Assembly (NCBI GenBank): GCA_028583605.1
Contig: CM053326.1
Location: forward strand, 35,992,931 to 36,056,930
Reading direction: 5' to 3'
Length of the DNA stretch: 64,000 nt
Origin: Dastarcus helophoroides
Taxonomy: Eukaryota > Arthropoda > Insecta > Coleoptera > Bothrideridae
The position numbers were made by a program, and so were the translations under genes. How positions within the stretch are numbered: position 1 is the stretch's first letter; every line of letters begins with the position of its first letter. Below are positions 1-10,059 of this stretch, piece after piece. The notes beneath the pieces were generated by a model. It was not told where the DNA came from. It was given only the letters and a program-made list of their open reading frames with translations, and did not search any database.

Positions 1-264
1 AAATGTTAATACAAATCAATCAAGTATTTCGGAAAATTACTTCTTGAAATCATAGGTTTTTGTCAAAATTTTAGTAAAACGTAAAAATTCATAAGAAAAT
101 GTTTTTGGTAATTTCGACTTCTGTAGGTCACTTGTTTAATGAGTGACTGAGTGTGTGTCCGCTCTAGCTTTTATTTATTTATTTTCTTAAGGGAATTTAA
201 AGAGCCACACTTTTCTTTTAAAAGAGCCGCATGCGTCTCGCGAGCCCCGGTTTGCCGACCCCTG
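1..264 (+). mobile_element. 3' end of a hAT-like element (family hAT-2), cut by the window edge
   Basis: The segment matches, in order, two other places in the window (about 13110-13313 and 33925-34419): a TTCTTGAAATCATA stretch, a TGTAGGTCACTTGTTTAAT stretch, TTTTATTTATTT, then GGGAATTTAAAGAGCC. It ends with TTTGCCGACCCCTG at 251-264. Read on the other strand this is CAGGGGTCGGCAAA, the kind of CAG-led terminal repeat found in hAT elements of animals, followed by GAGCC-type subterminal repeats. The 8 bases that follow (265-272) would be the target duplication, but the left end lies outside the window. No transposase is visible. Confidence 0.6.
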
Positions 265-472
265 CCCTAGGTATACAATACAGTTATTTGAAAATTCATA
301 GTTAAAAGATTTTTATTTCGCAATCTACAAAAAGGACCAAATTTTGAAAGAAAAATGAGAATTTTAAGAAAAGCCTTAACTTACAAAACTCGAAAACATT
401 AACTGCATTTTTTAAACTTTCGATTTTAAATTCACAGTTATTTATTATTTATTTAGTATTATTTACTTAGTA

Positions 473-905
473 CTAGCTGGCGCTGGCGAACTTCGTACCG
501 CCTCAGAATTAATATTGTGTCAACTTATTAATCGAATTAAATTTTATATTAAAATATTTAATGCCCACGCACATAACATTTGTCGCTTCGCGACAAAGCC
601 CTGTGTCCGTTTTCGTGTGAATTCTACGCGAAAAACCGTTAAAAATGGGCCCTAATTAAAAGAGATACACTGCCATCTACTGGAAACTGGTTACACCTCA
701 TTTACGGTTAGTGTAGATTGCGATATGTTTATCTCATGTTACTGTTATGAATCATAGATGGTGCTGCACACGATTTCCTTATAAAATATTTTTTCGTGAA
801 TATTTTCAATATTTTTGTCTTTATCATACTATTTGAGGCAGAGACAAATCCAACAAAGCAAAGATCATAAAAATCCGCCCAGCCATCCTGGAGTTATAAA
901 TGATA
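473..905. repeat. Interspersed repeat of unknown class (CTAGCTGGCGCTGGCGAAC type)
   Basis: The stretch begins with CTAGCTGGCGCTGGCGAACT and ends near AAAATCCGCCCAGCCATCC followed by GGAGTTATAAA. Both phrases resemble interspersed repeats I have seen in several insect genomes, where a GGCGAACTTCGTACCGC block and a CC(A)GCC..GGAGTTATA block mark the two ends. No coding potential, terminal repeat or target duplication is visible, so the class is left open. Confidence 0.3.
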
Positions 906-1062
906 TAAGGAACACGACTTTGTTTTGCATATGTTACGGCTAAAATGGATACTTGGTTAGTTTTGAAAATAACCAATTTGTTTTCAAAATAACTAACGAA
1001 GCTGCTATTTTGAAGGAATCAGCCGTTTCCAGCAAAATAGCAGATAATCAGTTGATAGTTTA

Positions 1063-2345
1063 CAGTGGCGGCTGGTAGCCAAAACTAATAGGGGTGCTGC
1101 GACAATGTTTAAGCGTTTTAAAATTTTTAAGGTTTCGACTGAAAATCTCGACATTTTCAAAACGTTGCTTTTCGAAAACTTTAGATTTCCTGACAATGAA
1201 AACTTTTGATAATGTCACGTTTTTTGAAAGGTTTCAGATTTCTTTCCAAATTTCGACTGTATTGCAAAATTTAATTTTTACCATTTGAAAATTCTTTTTT
1301 TTTTGAAAATGTAAATTTTTTCAAAACTTTTGACTTTAATTTTCTAACTTTATCTTTGTTTGTAATTTTTTTTGGAAAATTATAATTTTTTTATTGAAAA
1401 TTTCGATTCTTAGTAATTTCATCTGGTTTTTATTTAAATGTCAACTATTTTTCAAAATTTGGACTTTTTTTGCAAAGTTTGGATTATTTTTTGATTTAAT
1501 TTTTATTGAAAATTTCCCTACTTCTTAATTTTCGAAATTCTTTCAAAATTTCCATTTTTTTGAAAATTTTGAAATTTATGAAATGTTTGACTTTTTTTTT
1601 CAAAACTAATTTTTTTCATCTAAAATTTCAACTTTTTAAAAAAATTTTCTATTGTGATTCAAAATTTTAGCTACCAAAAATTTAAACTTTTTCCAAAATT
1701 TTAACTTCTCAATATTTCGATTTTTGAAAACCTCGATCTATCTGATAATTTTCACATGTTTTCAATATTCCGGTTTCGAAAATTTTGATTTTTATTGAAA
1801 AGTTAAGTGAAAATTTCCCAACTATTCAAAATTTAAACTTTTTTAAAATTTCAAATTATTTCGTAAATTCGATAAAAATTCTCAAATCTTGATATTTTTT
1901 TAATTTCGACTTTTTCTTTTTGAAAATTTCTTCTTTTCCAAAATTTTGATTTCTTTTAGACATTTGAAAGATTTTGAAAATGTTTGCCTTGTCAACAAAT
2001 TTCGACTTTCTTTATTGAAAATTTTAACCTTTTCTTAAATCAGCACTTTTTTGAAACTGTTGATCCTTTATTTGAAAATTGTGATTTTGTTTAAGTCAGA
2101 CATTTCTTAAAACCTTTTATTGAAATTTTCGACTAAAACTTTGAAATTTTTTAAAAATTTTATTTATATATTTTTTTAAACATTTCCAATTAAATTTTGG
2201 ACTTAAAAGAAAAGATTCTTTTTAAACTTAAACTATTGAAAATTTCGACTTTTTTCAAAATTTTACCTTTTCATAATTTCAACTTTTTTGATAACTACGA
2301 ATTTTTCGATAATTTTGAGTTTTCGCCAATATTCAAAAAATTCAG

Positions 2346-2391
<46 letters not shown>

Positions 2392-2536
2392 TTCCTCTCT
2401 TCTCTCTTCTCTTTTCTCTCTTTCTCTCTATTTCTCTCTCTCTCTTTCTCTCTATTTCTCTTCTGTCTTCTCTCATCTCTCATCTCTCTTCTCTCTTCTC
2501 ACTTCTCACTTCTCACTTCTCACTTCTCACTTCTCG

Positions 2537-2623
<87 letters not shown>

Positions 2624-2648
2624 TCTCTTCTCTCTTCTCTTTTCTCTC

Positions 2649-2725
<77 letters not shown>

Positions 2726-4520
2726 ATTTTTTAAAAGTAGTAATGTTTTTCTTTTTAAATTTACATTTTTTGAGAAAAATTTCGAAATAACACTCGAAAT
2801 TAAAAAGATTAATAATAAAAATTTCTATTTTTAAAATTTAGCAGTTTTGAAACAAATTTCCAAAAAAAATTGCATTTTATGTGCAAATAAATTGCCAAAA
2901 TTTGAATTTTAATCACAAAAAATTGGCTTCAAGCTGGAATATTTGATTTCTCTGGAACTTCAAAATTACTAGAAAAAGTTACTGAATTTTTTTCAACATT
3001 TTGATTAATTTTGATTTCTAAATTTTGAGACTCTTCTAGAAATGTTGTCTCTTTTTCTCAAAAATTTCAATAATTCCCACTTTAAAAGTCGACATTATAA
3101 GAATATTTTTGACAATTAAGTTATTTAAAAAGAATTTTTTTTAATTTAAATTGAATTAAATTTTTTTTTGAAAAATGTTGTTTACTAATAAGAAATTTCA
3201 ACTTTTTCTAGAAATATGATTTACTTCCGCTTGAAATTTTAAGTTTAATTTTTAAATTTCGATCTTTTTTTTTTATCTTAATTTGAATTTTAAATTCGAA
3301 CTTAACAATCTTAAGAATAAATTTATCATTTCTAGAAAAATTTGAAATTCCGAATCAGAATTTACTTTGATCCTACAGTAGTAGTAATTTTTGAAAGAAA
3401 TATCAAATTGTAAATAAGGTTGAAATTTACAAGGTTTATTCTTTCTTGAAGTTTCAATATTTTTCCCAAAGTTTTCTCATTTTCATGCAGATTTGAAGTT
3501 TATTTTCCCAAAACTTATACCGTTGAGTGATAAATCTTATACTTAATAATTTTCAGATTCTTATCAAAATTAAAAAATAAAATGAACTTTAAAATATTAA
3601 AATTTCAGTTAGAAAACTTAAATTTCCAAAACAAATTAGAAAGAAATCAAAATTTCTATAAGAAAAAATATTTTAAAGACAAAATCTCCAGAAAAGTCGA
3701 AATTTCAAAAAAATTCTTTGTATAAAATGTTTAGAGAAAAACACAAATTGCATATGGAAAAAAAAGAAAATTTCTTAGAGAAAAAATCGAAATTTGAAAA
3801 ACAAAATTGAAATGTCCTTACAAAAAAGTTGAAATTTTTTGTTTTTTCCAAAATGTTGAAATTTATATAGAGCTTTCAGGGTGTTTTCCAAACATTTTTT
3901 GTCGAAACTACAAAATAAAATGAACTTTAAATTGTCAAAGTGTCGTGAAAAAACTTGACATTTTTAAAGGAAATTAGAAAAAAATGAAAATTTCGAGAAA
4001 ACTTTCTTTTTATAAAATATTTAGGAAAATTTTCCTAAAAAAATCGAAATATTTGAAAAAAAAACTCAAAATTTTTATACAAAATGAGATTTGAGATAAA
4101 AATTCAAAGATACCGTATTATCTTATTTTTTAGAGAAATAGTAAAATGCGAGATGAGTTGGATTTAGATTTTTTCTTGAAATTGTAATTATTTTCTCAAA
4201 ATGTTGACCTTTTCAAAGAAATTTGAGTTTTTTCTTAACATTTCAATTCCTGCTCGAAATATTGATTTCTTTCCCAAAACTTTAACAAAAATTAGTTTTT
4301 GAATATGTGATTTTGATCAAAATCAAAAATAAAATAGGTTTTTAAATGTGGTAACTTCCTGAAAGAAACCTAAAATTTCTATAAAAAGAAATCAGAGAAA
4401 ATTTAAAATTTCTACAAAACATTGTGTAATGAAAAGTGTTCAGAAAATTTTGAGAAAAAAATTCGTAAGCGAACTTAGGAGTGCTGCAGTTCCACAGTGC
4501 CTATACGCCAGCCGCCACTG
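1063..4520. mobile_element. Non-autonomous hAT element (hAT-1) with 8-bp target duplication
   Basis: The element starts CAGTGGCGGCTGG and ends CCAGCCGCCACTG, a perfect 13-bp inverted repeat. It is bordered by the direct repeat ATAGTTTA at 1055-1062 and 4521-4528. An 8-bp duplication and a CAG-led terminus are the marks of hAT insertion. The interior (3.4 kb) is made of degenerate AT-rich runs of the TTTCGACTTTTT / AAATTTC kind plus a large CT microsatellite, and holds no transposase. It interrupts the left terminal repeat of the 932-5610 element, and the matching right repeat keeps the uninterrupted target near 5475-5490. Confidence 0.85.
2349..2724. repeat. (CT)n microsatellite with CTT/CAT variants
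   Basis: The tract is almost pure pyrimidine. Long CT runs lie at about 2349-2388, 2537-2617 and 2658-2723, with TTTCTCT and TTCTCACTTCTCA variants between them. Reading frames of poly-Ser/Leu or Arg/Glu across it are artefacts of the repeat. It is internal to hAT-1. Confidence 0.95.
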
Positions 4521-5612
4521 ATAGTTTAGAAACTAGCTGGTCAATATGGAATCTATTATGGTTAAAATGGGAATTATGAGTAAGTTTAATATAATAGTGG
4601 CTAGTTTTGATACTAACTGAAAATTTGCAAAATTTATTTTAGTCTCTATTAATTTGAGTACTTTGGTATTTTAAATAGGCGGATTCACGAGCAAATTTCA
4701 TTTGATTATAAATATAAGACACATCCTTATTCTAAATATTCTAATTTACCATAAAAACAACAAATAAGTAATTATATTCTTTGCTTTGGAGGCATTTACT
4801 GTTTGTTGTATTTTAATGTCGATTAGAATTGTCTAGTTTCCTATACTTATATAGTTCCCTATATTAAAGCAAGGGGTACACTAATAAATTACTCGTATCC
4901 ACCAAAAAAACTTTAGTTCCGACAGCCATGAAGCTTGAACTGTCAAAAACCAGAAATATTTGCATGTTAGGCAGAACACAGGCCAAATAATTAAAAAATC
5001 GGAAATATTTCATCCAAATTAGAACAACTGATAGCCCTATCTAGAGCTGACGTATTTACATTTCTTGTTATACTACACCTTTTGCTACATTGGCATTTAA
5101 CGTAATCCTGATTACTTCGTGACACTGAAGTATATTCAAATGTTGCTGGAAGTGTTCTTTCCATATTTTTCACAGTTTCAATTGACAGCAGTTTTTGAAT
5201 ATAAACGAAATAATTCTAAACTAACTTACACATAACTTCACTCCTGCTATTTGAGATTCTAGTTTCCAGTTATAGCTTATCCGTTTAGTTAGTTTATGAA
5301 CTAACCTGTAAACTTGCTATTTTGGGCAACTAAAACGATTGCAGTAACCGCATTAGCTAATAGTACGAATTGTTAATATACAAAGTTAACAAAATACTTG
5401 GTTAGTATGAAAACAATCACATAAAATGTATAAATAAACCAAAGCAAATAATTGGTTTGCATACTAACCAGGTAGTTTCTAAACTCCCAATTTAGCATCC
5501 GCTATTTTGTTGGAAATGGCTGATTTCCTTAAAATAGCAGCTAATTCAGTATGTTTGCAAACTAGCTGGTTAGTTTTAAAACTAACCAAGTATTTACTTT
5601 AGCCATAACATA

Positions 5613-6003
5613 TATACAGTGCTAGTCTGTAACTTGGAATAAATTCAGAAATCAAAGGCGATTTTTTTAAATGGCAACCCTATTTTTTCTTGACTATTCT
5701 TAAAGGATATATCAAGTTATACATGCGTACCAAATTTGAATTTTTTATTTTTTGTCATTTAAAAGACTTGATTTTTAAATGATAACATCTGTTCCATACT
5801 TTTTTGGAAGCTTTGCAGGATTGGGTCTCCTAAGGGTTGAACATTTTACTAAGGTTATTTTTCTACAAACGTGTTCTTTTTAGCTGCAGATTCATCGGCT
5901 ACTTTTTTTGCAAATACCCTTTAAATATGTAGACAATAAATTTCAACAACACAGAAGTTAATCGCCTCATATTTTACAATCCAAAATTTTTTGTTTGTTT
6001 TAG
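5613..6003. other. Flank upstream of CCDC97, ending in a probable splice acceptor
   Basis: The stretch is AT-rich without a reading frame. It ends in a pyrimidine-rich TTTTTTGTTTGTTTTAG whose AG (6002-6003) lies 12 bases before the CCDC97 start codon. This is the form of a 3' splice site, so the region is probably the 3' part of a 5'UTR intron. No matching donor or promoter could be assigned. Confidence 0.4.
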
Positions 6004-6015
6004 TTCATCTAAATC

Positions 6016-7075
6016 ATGACCATGGATGTAGAAATGAATCCATCTATTGGAGAGTGTTCCGGATCTGTAGAGCAGGATATGTCAGTCGACGACAAATTGG
6101 GTAGCATTTTAAAAGTTTTAAGTTCCAACGACGAAATCTGTTTCGTCAGTCAACAAAGAGGCGATAATGATCTATCCAAAGAGGAAAAATGCAACGTAGC
6201 TGCGGAAATATTTCAGAAAAGTAAACTAAACTTTCTAACCAGATTTGGCAGATTCATGAATGGGAGCCAGCTAGAAAGTTTCACAGAATTCATCAACCCA
6301 AACGAGCAAGATTCCGCCGAGATCCAATTATTCCTCAAAGATTTAATCAAAATAAATAATAGAAACGTCTGCGTAAAAAACAGGAGATACGAAGCTTTGA
6401 AGAAATTAGTTGCCGAGAACGAATACTTTTCTGAAATTGAAATGATGAAACGAAATCCACTACTTTATGATCAGTTGGTGGGTCGGATATCTAACCGATG
6501 ACGAAATACGGGAACGAGATCGTTACAAAATGGATGAAAATGCTACGTTTGTTAAAATACTTATGGAAGGTATTGAGCGAGATAATGCTGAAGTTAGAAG
6601 AAAGGAGGAGGAGAATTTTGAAGACAACGCCAAAGAGGAAGAAGATTCGGATTCCGATCAGGATGACACCATGTCACAAAAATCAGAATGCTCCCAAGTG
6701 GGTACTTCCAGATGGGGAGAATTCGAAGCAGATAAAATGTTCAAACCTAAAAGTAGGCCGCGCGTTCCAAATATATCTTTGGAAGAAAAACGGATGCTTC
6801 GAGAGGAATTTATTACATCGATGTACCAGAGCTTTTTGAATGGTACTGATAAGGAATTTGATTATAATGTAGTCGATAATGATGTCACGTATGATTCATT
6901 GGCAATTATGGAACACGATGATGAAGATAAGTATTTTGATTCTGAAGAACCGGCTACTGCAGTTGGGGATTTTCATGAAAATGAAAGTTCAGAAGATGAG
7001 CTGGATATCTATATGAGTGCTTTAGATCAAAATCCAACTGTTCGACAGTTAAGAGAGGATATTGAGCGATTATAA
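6016..7075 (+). CDS. CCDC97: CCDC97 ortholog, single coding exon with a +1 frame break
   Basis: Two overlapping reading frames encode one protein: 6016-6486 (157 codons) and 6488-7075 (195 codons plus stop), together about 352 residues, close to the vertebrate family length. The CCDC97 C-terminal domain (formerly DUF2052) is recognisable from FLTRFGRFM (about residue 73) through NPLLYDQLVGRYLTDDEI, where the frames join, an acidic middle, EEFITSMYQSFLNGTDKEFDY, and DEDKYFDSEE near the end. CCDC97 is a conserved eukaryotic protein reported with splicing-factor (SF3B) complexes; its exact role is poorly defined. The codons on both sides are clean, so base 6487 looks like one extra A, either a recent mutation or a sequence error. 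The ATG at 6016 follows a splice-acceptor-like AG at 6002-6003, which argues against a processed retrocopy. I saw no coding introns. Confidence 0.8.
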
Positions 7076-7150
7076 GGGCTCCAGAAAATTGGAAGTATGT
7101 TCCAATTTGTAAATAGAAAGCGGGAATTTCATTTTGTTACTATGTACTTT

Positions 7151-7156
7151 AATAAA
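7151..7156 (+). terminator. Poly(A) signal of the CCDC97 gene
   Basis: AATAAA lies 75 bases after the CCDC97 stop codon, in a TTTAATAAATGTT context and followed by T/G-rich DNA. This is the usual position for a metazoan polyadenylation signal. Confidence 0.6.
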
Positions 7157-7257
7157 TGTTACCAATTGTATTGTAGTAATGTTTTTTTATTTTAGCGGGG
7201 GTCCTACAAGCCTATGCCGCATCCCGCACTTCAAACATACGCCGCTTTATTTGACCA

Positions 7258-7785
7258 CTAGTTTTCCTCTATAATTCTATCTCACATTATATCTTTTATT
7301 CCATCCATTGCGTTATTGGCCTTCCCCTTTTCTTTTTATTCTCTGGCATTTAAGAGAGTGCTATCTTTGACCACCTTTGTTCTTCCATTCTCCTCACGTG
7401 GTCATACCGTATAAGTTACAGGATATACTTCTTCCGAAATTGGACCGTGTCAAAGAACTACTACCACTTTTAGTAGTTCTTTGCCACGGTCCAATCAAGG
7501 AAGAAGTATATCCTGTACTGACTCTGGCCGTGGAAGTCTTCGTTATCATACCGTATAAGCTGCCTTGTCGGCAACAGTGTTATATGATCTTCCTGTCCTT
7601 CTACGGATATCTTCATTGCTTACATGTTGCAGTTTGGAAATTCTGCATGATCTTCTAAGGAAGTCCACTTCTATGACTTCTAGCTATTTTTTCTCCCTTT
7701 TTGTTAGTTGCCAGCCTTCAGCTTCATAAGTGTAGGTTGGTTCTACGATAGCTTTATAAATGCTCAGTTTGCTGTTTTATTTTGT
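7258..7785 (-). pseudogene. RTE-type non-LTR retrotransposon, C-terminal fragment
   Basis: On the minus strand the segment translates, with breaks, into the C-terminal part of RTE-clade polymerases: YKAIVEPTYTYEAEGWQLTK, then FLRRSCRISKLQHVSNEDIR, then YDHVRRMEEQRW, then KKKRGRPITQW near 7290. The order (Y..YG.E.W, RR..RIS..D...N..I, H..RM, GRP..W) is diagnostic of this family. There are in-frame stops and no upstream catalytic domain, so it is a dead 5'-truncated remnant. It is split by the foldback insertion at 7416-7547. Confidence 0.6.
7416..7547. mobile_element. Small foldback element, copy 1, with 12-bp target duplication
   Basis: The direct repeat ATACCGTATAAG flanks the insert at 7404-7415 and 7548-7559 (14 bp if TC is included). 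Inside, AGGATATACTTCTTCC with a ..TTGGACCGTGTCAAAGAAC continuation is repeated in inverted form around a CCACTT loop, making a hairpin of about 45-bp arms. After the right arm comes a unique tail, CTGACTCTGGCCGTGGAAG then a TATC end. Copy 2 (48778-49163) has the same arms and tail. A 12-bp duplication suggests target-primed insertion rather than cut-and-paste. Confidence 0.7.
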
Positions 7786-8926
7786 CTGACCATATAAATG
7801 GATTTGGAACGCGAATATCTTTCTTTCTTGTATGAAATTAATAATAAAAAAAATAACAATATTCGTCAACTGTAATAATAAATATATGAAAGGATACGGA
7901 AATTCTGTTTCAAGTAATTGAAGCAGCATTAGATGGTTTGCTAAGTGAACTATGATTGAATACAAAAATTGGTCCTTCATTGTTTCTTTTCTAGAATGTG
8001 CTACTGTTTTACAGTTTCTGGTGAGAGCATAATCGGTGGGGAATTGTCTCTGGATTGGATAAGTTCAGAATAACTTTCGCTATTTAAATGTATTTTTCTT
8101 TGCCCTATATTAAGGGGGAGACCGTTATAAATGTCAATTTCCTTTATTTAAAAGGTCTGTTAATTAGAAGCTTAATTATCTCTGTTGCCGACAATAACAT
8201 GAATTTGCTGTGGTCGTGTATTTGTCCCGCTTTCTTTCCTGTATGTGTACATTGAATTCTGATTTATTGTTGTTTTTAGTTAGTAAAATATCTGATGAAG
8301 GAAGTAATTCCCTATTTTTGCTCATATTTCATATGTAAATTTCATCTAGTTCGATGTATCAATTGACATATCCAAAGCGTAGGAAAACCTAACACTTTTT
8401 TTTTTAAATTTTACCGATTTCAATGTATCAATTGACATATCCAAAGCGTAGGAAACCTTCACACTTTTATTTCAAATTCCTATTTAAATTTATCAAAAGT
8501 AAAATTGATAAAAAGTCGATTTGAAATGGTCCTCAAAGATTCCCCAAACCGTTTATTCTAAAAACTGTTGAAAAATTTTATAGTTTGAATTAGGTTGTTA
8601 TAACTTCTTAGATTAAGTTAGATTAGGTAAGATTACGTAACTTCAGATAAAATTAGGTAAGCTAAGGTAAAATTGTTGCTATGGAGTACCCTCCATAATT
8701 GTTACCTAGTAACTATTTGCGCTTGTTTAAGACCAGGCCAGGATTGAGATCTGAAACAGGACTGGCATATTTCGGAGACGTTCGGCCTTCCACTCCCCCA
8801 GAAGAAAATAAGACAAAAAATGTGACTGATCGATACTAACTAACTACTTAAGGTCCAGAACTGTAATCAATTTCAGAAATATTTCTAAAATTGTTGAAGT
8901 CTTTCGCAAAATTTCTAGGTCTAGGT
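7786..8926. other. Intergenic DNA with a short tandem duplication
   Basis: No gene is seen. A 69-bp unit beginning ATGTATCAATTGACATATCC occurs twice in tandem (from 8354 and from 8423). Around 8585-8670 there are scattered TTAGATTAAGTTAGATTAGG-like words, too irregular to be a telomeric array. Confidence 0.6.
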
Positions 8927-9539
8927 CAGGTGTTGGCAAACTTTTAAACCGAAGAGCCAGCAGCAATAAAAAAATTGATTTAGTGAATTCCAAAGAGCCG
9001 CTGATTGTACATTTTATTTCAAGATTAATTCAGATAAATCAGACAAAATATGGGACACTAAGAGACCCCTCTGACTCATGTAGTCAAACGAAAATATACT
9101 TAGCCAAAAGACCCTTTATTTTCAAAATTTACACCTTTACCTCAAAATTTGCCTTTTTTCGGAATTTAGACTTTTTTAACTCTTTTCTATATTAGTTTTC
9201 TCTTTTAATATCTATTTTGTTCCTAAAATTAGACTTTTACCCCAAATCTTCTTTTGTTCTTAAAACTAAACAATTTGTGAAAATGTTTATTTTTTTCTAA
9301 TTCGACTTACTGGAAGATTCGACTTATTGGAAGATTCGACTTATTTCTGTAAAATTCATCTTTTTCCGATTTTTAATAAAAAAAGTAAACATTTGAGGTA
9401 ATTGGAGATGTTAAGTAAAGCAGTTTTGGAAGATTTCGACCTTTTTTGAAAGTTTTCTTTTTTCGAAGTTTACATCTCTTCTCAAATTTCACTTTTTTCC
9501 AAAAATACATTTTTTCGACTTTGTTCTAAATTTTGGCTT

Positions 9540-10040
9540 TTTTTCAAGAACTTCCTACATCCTGTTTAAAATTCGTCCTTTTACCAAATTTCGGCATTTT
9601 CCCCAAAATTGACCTTTACTAAACATTTAAACTTTTATTTTCTACAAATTTGGACTTGTTACTCAAAATTCGGTTTTTTTTTCGAAATTTCGACTTTTAG
9701 AATTCGACATTTTATTGTCTCTGCAAATTGTGATTTTTTTAATAAAAATTATCTACATATTTTCAAAATATTTGACTTAATCTCAAAATTTGACTTTCTC
9801 TGAGAAATTTTGACTTTCACACTTCAACATTTTTCTCGAAATTTCTATATTCTTTTTAAAATCGTCCTTTTTCCAAATTGAGCCATTTTGCTCAAATATG
9901 GACTTCTACTAAATATTTAAACTTTTATTTATTTTCTACAAATTTGGACTTGTTTTGCAAAATTCGGTTTTTTTCGAAATTTTGATTTTAAAAATTTGTC
10001 GTCTTATTTTTTCTTCGAGCTCCGATTTTTTCGATGAAAT
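9540..10040. repeat. Tandem duplication of a ~300-bp unit inside hAT-2
   Basis: The phrase ACAAATTTGGACTTGTT followed by AAAATTCGGTTTTT recurs about 300 bp apart (near 9645 and 9945). It is preceded in both cases by AAATTCGTCCTTTT..CCAAATT and CTACTAAA(T/C)ATTTAAACTT. Two copies are recognisable. Confidence 0.6.
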
Positions 10041-10059
10041 TTGTCGATTTTCAAAATCT

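Larger units (their letters stand above)
932..5610. mobile_element. TA-flanked DNA element with ~140-bp inverted terminal repeats, interrupted by a hAT
   Basis: The left end reads TGTTACGGCTAAAATGGATA and the right end, on the other strand, TGTTATGGCTAAAGTAAATA; both continue ACTTGGTTAGTTTT. A TA dinucleotide borders both ends (930-931 and 5611-5612), as in Tc1/mariner-type insertion. The inverted similarity runs inward for about 140 bp, through an AGCTGCTATTTT..AAATCAGCC block, to a GTTTAGAAACTA block. Without the nested hAT (1063-4520) and its duplicated target the element is about 1.2 kb. I see no transposase reading frame, so it is probably non-autonomous. Confidence 0.7.

Noticed and set aside
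2197..2790. Long Ser/Leu-rich (and opposite-strand Arg/Glu-rich) reading frames
   Set aside because: They are translations of the (CT)n microsatellite and change freely between frames.
7377..7658. 93-codon plus-strand frame
   Set aside because: It spans the foldback insertion and the reverse strand of an RTE fragment, so it is accidental.
8585..8670. Telomere-like TTAGG words (also near 30000 and 60170-60250)
   Set aside because: Units vary (TTAGATT, TTAGGTT, TTAAGTT) and runs are short; not a telomeric array. Kept only as a remark for the retrotransposon tails.
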